Assembly: GCA_031429035.1 (NCBI GenBank) | Contig: JANOYU010000138.1 | Coordinates: forward strand, 1-21,479 | Direction of reading: 5' to 3' | Source: Methylotenera_A sp031429035 | GTDB taxonomy: Bacteria; Pseudomonadota; Gammaproteobacteria; Burkholderiales; Methylophilaceae | DNA: 21,479 nucleotides | In this document: piece by piece, positions 7,721-14,220 of the stretch | How the letters are laid out: each line of letters opens with the position of its first letter | Position numbering within the stretch: the first letter of the stretch is position 1 | Translations under genes and position numbers: made by a program | Notes under the pieces: model-generated | The model's database searches: none | Told to the model about the DNA's origin: nothing | What the model saw: only the letters and a program-made list of their open reading frames with translations

Positions 7721-8314
7721 ATGGATATTAATTTTCATCAATTTATGATGATTTTAATTGGCACGGTATTAGTTAATAATATTGTGCTGGTGAAAATTTT
7801 GGGCTTGTGCCCATTTATGGGGGTTTCTAAAAAATTAGAAGCCTCTATTGGCATGGCAGCCGCCACCGCATTCGTGCTCACTATTGGCAGCATGACTAGT
7901 TGGGCCATTAACGAATATTTATTAGTACCAAATGACTTGCAATATTTACGCACATTATCGTTTATTGTCGTTATCGCGGGTGTGGTGCAATTTACCGAGA
8001 TGGTGATGGAAAAAAGCTTTCCCTTGCTGTACCAAATGCTGGGGATTTTCTTGCCGCTTATCACCACCAATTGCGCGGTATTGGGCATTCCACTACTTAA
8101 CGCGCAAGCAAGCAAAGGCATTATCGAATCTGGTTTGTATGGTTTGGGCGGTGCGCTCGGCTTCTCGCTAGTGCTCATTTTATTTGCCAGTATGCGTGAA
8201 CGTATGGAGGCGGCCGATGTGCCAAAAGTGTTTCAAGGCTCGGCTATTGCGATGGTCACAGCTGCCTTAATGAGCCTTGCATTTATGGGCTTTGCTGGCC
8301 TTGATAAATATTAA
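7721..8314 (+). CDS. rnfA: Rnf electron transport complex subunit A
   Basis: RnfA is one of the two homologous integral membrane subunits (with RnfE) of the Rnf complex, which couples electron flow between NADH and ferredoxin to ion movement. The 197-residue product (E. coli RsxA 193) has six hydrophobic helices. It carries the diagnostic cysteine-bearing segments VKILGLCPFMGVSKK and LPLITTNCAVLG, whose cysteines are known in this family to bind an iron-sulfur centre within the membrane. It is the first gene of a complete rnfABCDGE set. The ribosome-binding site is weak (AT-rich leader). The stop codon overlaps the left end of a 121-bp palindromic element that separates it from rnfB. Confidence 0.96.
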   Translation: MDINFHQFMMILIGTVLVNNIVLVKILGLCPFMGVSKKLEASIGMAAATAFVLTIGSMTSWAINEYLLVPNDLQYLRTLSFIVVIAGVVQFTEMVMEKSFPLLYQMLGIFLPLITTNCAVLGIPLLNAQASKGIIESGLYGLGGALGFSLVLILFASMRERMEAADVPKVFQGSAIAMVTAALMSLAFMGFAGLDKY

Positions 8315-8433
8315 AAATGCAATTTTTGTTGCCACACTGTGTTGCTTACAAAAAATGACGTCTTACATATACCCCATATGCCGCGCCATCATTTTTTGTG
8401 CGCGCCTTGTTTGGCTTAAAAACTTGCATTTTT
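8313..8433. repeat. 121-bp imperfect palindrome, element A (rnfA-rnfB spacer)
   Basis: The element is symmetric about 8373. The outer arms AAAAATGCAA (8313-8322) and TTGCATTTTT (8424-8433) pair perfectly, an inner ACAAAAAATGA pairs with TCATTTTTTGT, and CATAT/ATATG closes on an ACCCC loop (8371-8375). It begins inside the rnfA stop codon. Its core, for example GTTGC..CAAAAAAT..ACATATA.CCCATATG..GCGC and the right-side GCGCCTTGTTTGGCT, aligns with element B at 12100-12218 at roughly three quarters identity by eye. Confidence 0.88.
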
Positions 8434-8449
8434 CGGAGCTTTATAAAAA

Positions 8450-9007
8450 GTGTTAACCGCTTTGTATATCATGATCGGCCTTGCGCTTACGTTGGGCGCG
8501 CTGCTTGGCTATGCGGCGCTTAAATTTAAGGTTGAGGGCGATCCGCTTATCGCGCGTATTGACGCGATTTTGCCGCAAACACAGTGCGGTCAATGCGGCT
8601 TTCCTGGTTGCAAACCTTATGCCACGGCCATTGCCGAAGGTCGCGCCGATATTAACCAATGCCCACCTGGTGGCGATGCGGGTGTCCACGCACTGGCAGA
8701 TTTAATGGGCATGGAATACAAACCGCTCAATGCCGAAAACGGTGTAGAAAAACCCAAAGCGGTGGCTTTTATTGATGAGCCAGTTTGTATTGGCTGCACG
8801 CTGTGTATTCAAGCTTGTCCAGTAGATGCCATATTAGGTGCGGCAAAACATATGCACACCATTATTACTAGCGAATGCACTGGCTGCGAGCTATGTGTGG
8901 CGCCATGCCCAGTCGATTGTATTAGCATGGTACCAATTACTGAGACGCCCGAAAACTGGAAGTGGAAATACCCCACCATTCCAATTAAACCTGTGATGAC
9001 GCTTTAG
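8450..9007 (+). CDS. rnfB: Rnf electron transport complex subunit B (ferredoxin-type)
   Basis: RnfB is the membrane-anchored iron-sulfur subunit that exchanges electrons with ferredoxin. The 185-residue product has an N-terminal membrane helix (YIMIGLALTLGALLGYAAL). Next comes the RnfB 4Fe-4S domain (C46, C49, C54 in CGQCGFPGC and C71 in QCPPGG), then two ferredoxin clusters starting at C113 (CIGCTLCIQACP) and C143 (CTGCELCVAPCP). The start is GTG with GGAG about 11 nt upstream. No ATG closer to the normal N-terminus exists, because the first in-frame ATG falls inside the anchor helix. The gene is preceded by palindromic element A and followed 18 bp later by rnfC. Confidence 0.96.
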   Translation: MLTALYIMIGLALTLGALLGYAALKFKVEGDPLIARIDAILPQTQCGQCGFPGCKPYATAIAEGRADINQCPPGGDAGVHALADLMGMEYKPLNAENGVEKPKAVAFIDEPVCIGCTLCIQACPVDAILGAAKHMHTIITSECTGCELCVAPCPVDCISMVPITETPENWKWKYPTIPIKPVMTL

Positions 9008-9025
9008 AAGATGTATTTAATATAA

Positions 9026-10906
9026 ATGAACGCATTAGTTAATTTAACCAGCTTGCTAAAAACGGCCAAGGAGATTTTTCCTTTCCACGGCGGCGTACAT
9101 CCGCCTGAAAATAAAGCGCAATCTACCCAATTACCGATTGGCGCATTAGCTTTGCCAACAAAAATAGTGCTGCCGCTGCGCCAACACGTGGGCAATATTC
9201 CAAAAGTAAAAGTGCAAATTGGCGAGCATGTGCTAAAAGGCCAACTGATTGCCGAGGCAGAAGGCGCGGTGTCTGCCGCCATTCATGCGCCCACTTCTGG
9301 CACTATTTTGGCAATTGAAGATGCAGTCATTCCGCACCCTTCTGGTTTGCCTGATAGATGTATTACCATTACGCCCGATGGCAAAGATACTTGGATAGAA
9401 AAAACACCTCAAGATTGGCGAAAGGTAGAACGTAAAAACTTAGTCGCCAGCTTGCGTATATCTGGCATTGTTGGCTTGGGCGGCGCTACTTTTCCCACGC
9501 ATATTAAACTGCGCAATGATGGTAAAAGTGGCGTGCATACCTTAGTGATTAATGCTGCCGAGTGCGAACCCTATATTAGTTGTGACGATATGCTAATGCG
9601 CGAGCGTGCCGATGAAATTATTAAAGGTATTGCTATTGCGCAACATTTATTGGGTGCAGAAAATGTCATTATAGGCATAGAAGACAACAAGCCAGAAGCT
9701 ACCGCCGCAATGCAAGCGGCCGTAGTAAGCACTAACTATGTTGTTAAAGTTGTGCCTACACTTTACCCCAGCGGCGACGCGCGCAGGCTGGTGCATTTAG
9801 TGTTAGGCACCGAGATTCCACATGATAAACGCTCGACAGAAGTTGGCTTGCAAGTGTTTAACGTGGCCACCGTGGTGGCGCTGTACCGTTATTTTGAGCT
9901 GGGTGAACCCAGCATCAGCCGCATCGTATCGATGACCGGTAATGTACACGCACCACAAAATTTTGAAGTGTTATTTGGCACGCCCTTGCTGCATTTAGTG
10001 GCCGCCGCAGGTGGCGCCAAAGCAGATACCAGCCACTTTATTATGGGCGGCCCCATGATGGGCTTTGCGCTGCCAGATGAAAATGTGCCAATAACCAAGG
10101 CCGCAAACTGCATTATTGCGGCTTCGCCCAGCTTGTTTGCAGCGCCACCACCGGCTATGCCATGCATCCGTTGTGCGCGTTGTGCCGATGCTTGCCCGGT
10201 GAATTTACAACCGCAAGAACTTTACTGGTTTGCCAAAGCGGATAATTTTGAAAAAGCGCAAGATTACAAACTTTTCGATTGCATCGAATGCGGCGCGTGT
10301 AGTTACGTTTGCCCCAGCAATATCCCGCTGGTGCAATATTATCGCTATGCCAAAAGTGAAATTATTGCAGTTGATAAAGCCAAAGAAGCGGCCGATTTAG
10401 CGCGCGAGCGCAATGATTTTAGGCTGGCGCGGATTGAGCGCGAAAAACTAGAACGCGCGCAAAAACATGCAGAGCGTGCCGAGGCAGGCAAAGTTGCAGC
10501 CGCTAAATTAGCTGCAGAAAAAGCGCTTGCAACTGACACAAATAACACTAGAGCGGAAAATGGTGCCCTGCAAGCCAATAACCATGCGGCTTCTGGCGAT
10601 GCTCTACCGATAGGTGATGATGAAGCCATTAAAAAAGCTGCAAAACAAGCCACTATTGCCGCCGCCATTGAGCGCGCAAAAGCTGCCAAAGCCGCAGCGA
10701 ATATTGCACCAAAAAATGTAGTGGATGCTGACGAAACCACAAAAAAAGAAATTGCAGAAATTGACGCAAGGCGTAAGGAAGTCGGATTAGAAGCTCCAAA
10801 TATTGATGCTGGCATAGATAAAGACAAGCAAGCCAAAATCGCTGCAGCGATTGCAAAAGCCAAAGCCGCCAAAGCAGCGGCAGAAGCAATAAAAAGTGGT
10901 GAATGA
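9026..10906 (+). CDS. rnfC: Rnf electron transport complex subunit C (NADH-binding)
   Basis: RnfC is the peripheral subunit that binds NADH, FMN and two [4Fe-4S] clusters. The 626-residue product has the N-terminal RnfC barrel-sandwich segment (FHGGVHPPENK), the flavin/nucleotide-binding GLGGATFPTHIKL region (about 150-165), the NAAECEPYI motif, an SLBB-like domain, and two ferredoxin motifs: C380-C383-C386-C390 (CIRCARCADAC) and C419-C422-C425-C429 (CIECGACSYVC). From about residue 445 it carries a long Ala/Lys/Glu-rich coiled tail typical of proteobacterial RnfC. Within that tail, about residues 514-527 are encoded by a dispersed palindromic repeat (10567-10605), a likely in-frame insertion. 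It is followed by a 180-bp repeat-bearing gap before rnfD. Confidence 0.96.
   Translation: MNALVNLTSLLKTAKEIFPFHGGVHPPENKAQSTQLPIGALALPTKIVLPLRQHVGNIPKVKVQIGEHVLKGQLIAEAEGAVSAAIHAPTSGTILAIEDAVIPHPSGLPDRCITITPDGKDTWIEKTPQDWRKVERKNLVASLRISGIVGLGGATFPTHIKLRNDGKSGVHTLVINAAECEPYISCDDMLMRERADEIIKGIAIAQHLLGAENVIIGIEDNKPEATAAMQAAVVSTNYVVKVVPTLYPSGDARRLVHLVLGTEIPHDKRSTEVGLQVFNVATVVALYRYFELGEPSISRIVSMTGNVHAPQNFEVLFGTPLLHLVAAAGGAKADTSHFIMGGPMMGFALPDENVPITKAANCIIAASPSLFAAPPPAMPCIRCARCADACPVNLQPQELYWFAKADNFEKAQDYKLFDCIECGACSYVCPSNIPLVQYYRYAKSEIIAVDKAKEAADLARERNDFRLARIEREKLERAQKHAERAEAGKVAAAKLAAEKALATDTNNTRAENGALQANNHAASGDALPIGDDEAIKKAAKQATIAAAIERAKAAKAAANIAPKNVVDADETTKKEIAEIDARRKEVGLEAPNIDAGIDKDKQAKIAAAIAKAKAAKAAAEAIKSGE
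10567..10605 (+). repeat. Dispersed ~36-39 bp repeat copy inside rnfC
   Basis: Begins with CCTGCAAGCC and ends with GATGCTCT. From 10568 it aligns with the plus-strand repeat at 18675 onwards through CTGC.AGCCAATA, GCGGCTT and GGCG, about 30 of 37 positions by eye. It is read in frame within the low-complexity tail of RnfC. Confidence 0.75.
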
Positions 10907-10942
10907 TAGAATTTGTTAATTGAAGCAAATCGGTATGTGCCT

Positions 10943-10961
10943 AGGGGTTTTAGAAACCCCT
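10943..10961. repeat. Perfect 8-bp-stem hairpin between rnfC and rnfD
   Basis: AGGGGTTT (10943-10950), loop TAG, AAACCCCT (10954-10961). It lies 36 bp after the rnfC stop. There is no T run on either side, so it is not a standard terminator; an mRNA-stability or processing hairpin, or part of a repeat element, is more likely. Confidence 0.75.
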
Positions 10962-11025
10962 GACAGCAAGCTGAAGTGCGGAGATAAAGTAACTCGCTTA
11001 AAGGCGAAAACAATACTCAAAATGG

Positions 11026-11045
11026 ATTCCCGCCTTCGTGGGAAT
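11026..11045. repeat. dRS3-like 20-bp palindrome (ATTCCC-N8-GGGAAT)
   Basis: The sequence has ATTCCC (11026-11031), an 8-base centre GCCTTCGT and GGGAAT (11040-11045). It matches exactly the form of the neisserial dRS3 element, ATTCCC-N8-GGGAAT, which is known there as an abundant repeat and a target for filamentous prophage integration. It sits 41 bp before the rnfD start. No phage or transposase gene is near. Confidence 0.85.
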
Positions 11046-11086
11046 GACGAACTTTTGAAATATTAGTGATAGATTGAGAACAACTT

Positions 11087-12106
11087 TTGAACCGTAGCCC
11101 TTATATTTCAGACGCGCCTTCAGTCGGCGCCATCATGCTAAAAGTGTTGCTAGCGCTTTTGCCTGGCATCATCGCTTACGTATGGGTATTTGGCGGCGGC
11201 ATTTTGGTGACCATTGCGCTTGCAACCGCCACCGCGCTGGCTGCTGAGGCGGCCATGCTAAAAATTCGTAAGCGGCCAATAAAACCATTTTTAACAGATT
11301 ACAGTGCCGTGACAACCGCATGGTTATTGGCGTTGGCGATTCCGCCGCTTGCGCCATGGTGGTTGATTGTGGTGGGCACGTTGTTTTCAATCGTCATTGC
11401 CAAGCATTTATATGGTGGTTTGGGCTACAACCCCTTTAACCCGGCCATGATAGGTTATGCGGTGTTGATTATTTCGTTTCCCGTATTAATGACCAAGTGG
11501 CCAGCGGCGCTGTCGTTAGCGCAAACAAAATTAAGTTTTGCAGACCAATTACAGTTTATTTTTAGCGGGCTTTTACCACAAGATATTAAGCTAGATGCGG
11601 TGACTAGCGCTACGCCGCTAGACTATTTAAAAACAGAATTAAAGTTAAAACACGAGGTAAACGCGATTACGCAAGCGCCATTATTTGGTACATTTGGCGG
11701 CAAAGGGGCAGAATACGTAACCTTTGGCTATTTGTTGGGCGGGCTGTATCTGTGGCAACAAAAAATTATTAGCTGGCATTTACCTACCGCTTTTTTGGCG
11801 GCGCTAGCGGCTATTTCTGGCGTATTTTGGCTGATTAGCCCGACATATTTTGCTTCGCCAATGTTACATTTATTTAGTGGTGCCAGCATGCTAGCCGCAT
11901 TTTTTATTATTACCGACCCAGTTAGTGGGCCGACCACACCAAAAGGCAAGTTATGGTTTGCGGCGGGTGTGGCGGTGATTACCTATTTGGTGCGCGTGTA
12001 TGGCAACTACCCCGATGGCGTGGCATTTGCGGTGATATTTATGAATGTTTGTGTGCCATTAATAGACACTTACACACAACCGCGTGTGTTTGGTCATTCA
12101 AAATGA
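11087..12106 (+). CDS. rnfD: Rnf electron transport complex subunit D (covalent FMN)
   Basis: RnfD is a membrane subunit of the Rnf complex carrying covalently bound FMN. The 339-residue product has about nine to ten hydrophobic helices, the N-terminal SPYISDAPSVGAIMLKVLLALLPG block, and the YNPFNPAMIGYA and ITDPVSGPTTPKGK motifs. The flavinylation site is T176 in TSATPLDYL. The start is TTG: an in-frame stop (TGA, 11075-11077) lies just upstream, and starting at the later ATG (11135) would remove the conserved SPY segment. Only a weak GAGA stands before the TTG. The gene is separated from rnfC by repeat DNA, and its stop codon overlaps palindromic element B. Confidence 0.95.
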   Translation: MNRSPYISDAPSVGAIMLKVLLALLPGIIAYVWVFGGGILVTIALATATALAAEAAMLKIRKRPIKPFLTDYSAVTTAWLLALAIPPLAPWWLIVVGTLFSIVIAKHLYGGLGYNPFNPAMIGYAVLIISFPVLMTKWPAALSLAQTKLSFADQLQFIFSGLLPQDIKLDAVTSATPLDYLKTELKLKHEVNAITQAPLFGTFGGKGAEYVTFGYLLGGLYLWQQKIISWHLPTAFLAALAAISGVFWLISPTYFASPMLHLFSGASMLAAFFIITDPVSGPTTPKGKLWFAAGVAVITYLVRVYGNYPDGVAFAVIFMNVCVPLIDTYTQPRVFGHSK

Positions 12107-12218
12107 AAATAGCTTCGCACTTCGGCGTTGCGCATCAAAAAATACTCCTCACATATAACCCATATGTGGCGCTAACTTTTTTGGCGCACGCCTCGTCTGG
12201 CTTTGCTATATTCATTTT
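12100..12218. repeat. 119-bp imperfect palindrome, element B (rnfD-rnfG spacer)
   Basis: The element is symmetric about 12159. The outer arms AAAATGAAAATAGC and GCTATATTCATTTT pair at 13 of 14 positions, and an inner ACATAT/ATATGT closes on AACCC (12157-12161). It overlaps the rnfD stop codon (12104-12106). It is homologous to element A at 8313-8433 in its core, but its outermost arms differ in sequence from those of A while still pairing. Confidence 0.88.
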
Positions 12219-12232
12219 TAAAAAGTTAAGCG

Positions 12233-12859
12233 ATGTCTGAAACCATTATTAAACATGCTAGTAAAACCGCACTCACGCTAATTGCATTTGCATTGGTGTT
12301 TACCGCGTTGTTGGCTTATGTGTTTCAAATTACCAAAACGCCGATTGAAAAAAGTGAGGCAGTGGCACGCTTGGGGCTATTTAGGCAAATTGTGCCAGAT
12401 AATATGCACGATAATGATATTTTAAAAGATACGCTGAGGATTGCGCCAAACGTCTTGCTGGGTAATAAGTTGCCCACCATTGCTAATCGTGCGCGCATAG
12501 CTGGCAAGCCAGAGGCGGTGATTTTAGAAGCGATTGCGCACGATGGTTACAGTGGCGATATTAAGCTGCTAATTGCCATTAAATATAATGGCGAAATTAG
12601 TGGCGTGCGCGTGCTAACACATAAAGAAACACCTGGTTTGGGCGATTATATTGATATTGCCAGAGGCAATTGGATTAAACTTTTTGATCATAAATTACTC
12701 ACAAAAGATAACGATACAAGCTGGAATGTAAAAAAAGATGGTGGCGATTATGACTATATGGCGGGCGCCACCATTACTGCGCGCGCCATCGTAAAAGCAG
12801 TGCATAAAACACTGCAATATTTTGAGGCAAATAAACAAACTTTATTTGCAAAAGGGTAA
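12233..12859 (+). CDS. rnfG: Rnf electron transport complex subunit G (covalent FMN)
   Basis: RnfG is the single-helix-anchored subunit with a covalent FMN facing the periplasmic side. The 208-residue product has one N-terminal membrane helix (ALTLIAFALVFTALLAYVFQ). It also has the conserved GVRVLTHKETPGLGD segment and the flavinylation motif AGATITARAIVKAV, with T182 the expected FMN attachment threonine. Length and order match the family (E. coli RsxG about 206). The start at 12233 has only a weak ribosome-binding site and follows palindromic element B by 14 bp. rnfE follows after 5 bp. Confidence 0.95.
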   Translation: MSETIIKHASKTALTLIAFALVFTALLAYVFQITKTPIEKSEAVARLGLFRQIVPDNMHDNDILKDTLRIAPNVLLGNKLPTIANRARIAGKPEAVILEAIAHDGYSGDIKLLIAIKYNGEISGVRVLTHKETPGLGDYIDIARGNWIKLFDHKLLTKDNDTSWNVKKDGGDYDYMAGATITARAIVKAVHKTLQYFEANKQTLFAKG

Positions 12860-12864
12860 ACCAG

Positions 12865-13542
12865 ATGAACCAATACAAAGAAATAGCCCATAACGGATTA
12901 TGGAAACAAAATACAGGCGTGGTGCAGCTGCTGGGCTTGTGCCCAACGCTGGCCATTACCACCTCTATTGTCAATGGCATTAGCTTGGGCTTAGCTACCG
13001 CATTTGTGATGGCGGCGGCCAATGGTGCGGTATCGCCCGTGCGCAAGTTTGTGCCTAGTGAAATTCGCGTATCGGTGTTTATTTTGGTCATCGCCGCGCT
13101 GGTGACAGTGATTGACTTAACCATTCATGGCTTTGCCGAGCCGCTGCATAAAGTGCTGGGTATTTTTATTCCACTCATCGTGGTTAATTGTATTGTATTA
13201 GCGCGGGTAGAAAGTTTTGCCGCTAAAAATCCGCCTGCACCCGCCATGTGGGATGGCTTTATGATGGGCTTAGGCCTGACAATTGTGCTGGCTATTTTGG
13301 GTGGTATGCGCGAGATAATTGGCAAAGGCACGCTGTTTAGCGGTTTAGATTTAGCCTTTGGGCCAAACTTTAAGCAATATGTTATCACGGTGATTCCCGA
13401 TTACCATGGCTTTTTATTGGCCATTTTACCGCCAGGAGCTTTTTTGGGCTTGGCGTGTTTAATTGCAGCGCGCAATTGGGCTGGGGCACGTCAAGCGAAA
13501 GCCACGCCGCAAGGCGGTGGTGCGCTTAAGCCTGCAAATTAA
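12865..13542 (+). CDS. rnfE: Rnf electron transport complex subunit E
   Basis: RnfE is the RnfA-homologous membrane subunit. The 225-residue product shows six hydrophobic helices and the paired cysteine segments VVQLLGLCPTLAITTS and IPLIVVNCIVLARVE. These mirror the LGLCPFMG and LITTNCAVLG segments of RnfA and are expected to form the shared iron-sulfur site in the membrane. GGMREIIGKGTLF is a family signature. The C-terminus ends in a Gly/Ala/Lys tail. It starts 5 bp after rnfG, and nth begins 12 bp after it, preserving the rnfE-nth order seen in many proteobacteria. Confidence 0.96.
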   Translation: MNQYKEIAHNGLWKQNTGVVQLLGLCPTLAITTSIVNGISLGLATAFVMAAANGAVSPVRKFVPSEIRVSVFILVIAALVTVIDLTIHGFAEPLHKVLGIFIPLIVVNCIVLARVESFAAKNPPAPAMWDGFMMGLGLTIVLAILGGMREIIGKGTLFSGLDLAFGPNFKQYVITVIPDYHGFLLAILPPGAFLGLACLIAARNWAGARQAKATPQGGGALKPAN

Positions 13543-13554
13543 GACTTAGCCGCA

Positions 13555-14220
13555 ATGAACGCAGACAAACGCTTTGAGATTTTTAAGCGTTTGTCTATTG
13601 CCATTCCACAACCTACTACTGAGCTAGCACACAGCAATACATTCGAGCTGCTAATCGCTGTCATTTTATCGGCACAATCGACTGATAAAGGCGTTAATAT
13701 TGCCACGCGCAAGCTATTTGCCGTGGCCAACACGCCACAAGCGATTTTTGCTTTAGGTATTGCAGGGCTAGAAAGTTATATCAAAACTATCGGGCTTTAT
13801 CACGCCAAAGCGAAAAATGTAATTGCTTGTTGTAAGCAATTAATAGATTTGCACGATGCTCTGGTGCCCAATACCAGAGCGGCTCTCGAAGCATTACCAG
13901 GGGTGGGCCGTAAAACTGCCAACGTTATTTTAAATACCGCGTTTGGCCAACCAACGATTGCGGTCGATACGCATTTGTTTCGGCTGGGCAACCGCACAAA
14001 ACTAGCCGTTGGCAAAAACGTGCTGCAAGTTGAGCAGAAATATTTAAAAACCATTCCCAAACAATTTATGCAAGATGCGCACCATTTGTTGATATTGCAT
14101 GGCCGTTATACTTGTACTGCGCGCAGCCCAAAATGTGGCGAGTGCTGCATTGTCGATTTGTGTGAATACAAAGATAAAGCAATTCCAAAAATACATTTAA
14201 TGGCAGGTGAGGAAGCATGA
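13555..14220 (+). CDS. nth: Endonuclease III (DNA glycosylase/AP lyase)
   Basis: Nth excises oxidised pyrimidines and cleaves the abasic site in base-excision repair. The 221-residue product has the helix-hairpin-helix LPGVGRKTANV with catalytic K120, the catalytic D138 in IAVDTHLFRLGNRT, and the C-terminal [4Fe-4S] loop C-x6-C-x2-C-x5-C (CTARSPKCGECCIVDLC, with one extra adjacent Cys). Numbering of K120 and D138 equals that of E. coli Nth. It is 12 bp downstream of rnfE. Its stop overlaps the start of the FIST gene by 4 bp (ATGA), so translation is probably coupled. Confidence 0.97.
   Translation: MNADKRFEIFKRLSIAIPQPTTELAHSNTFELLIAVILSAQSTDKGVNIATRKLFAVANTPQAIFALGIAGLESYIKTIGLYHAKAKNVIACCKQLIDLHDALVPNTRAALEALPGVGRKTANVILNTAFGQPTIAVDTHLFRLGNRTKLAVGKNVLQVEQKYLKTIPKQFMQDAHHLLILHGRYTCTARSPKCGECCIVDLCEYKDKAIPKIHLMAGEEA

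Noticed and set aside
8313..8433. Element A as a transcription terminator or attenuator with T tract
   Set aside because: The outer T run is followed directly by the rnfB leader and the palindrome is AT-rich throughout; with five more rnf genes downstream on the same strand, full termination is not expected.
10345..11013. Long open frame (222 codons) on the minus strand opposite rnfC
   Set aside because: It is antisense to the low-complexity Ala/Lys tail of RnfC; its Ala/Ser-rich translation mirrors that composition and shows no ribosome-binding site or recognisable domain.
11135..11137. ATG as an alternative rnfD start
   Set aside because: It would remove the conserved SPYISDAPSVGAI segment of RnfD; the TTG at 11087 keeps it, and a stop codon bars any longer frame.
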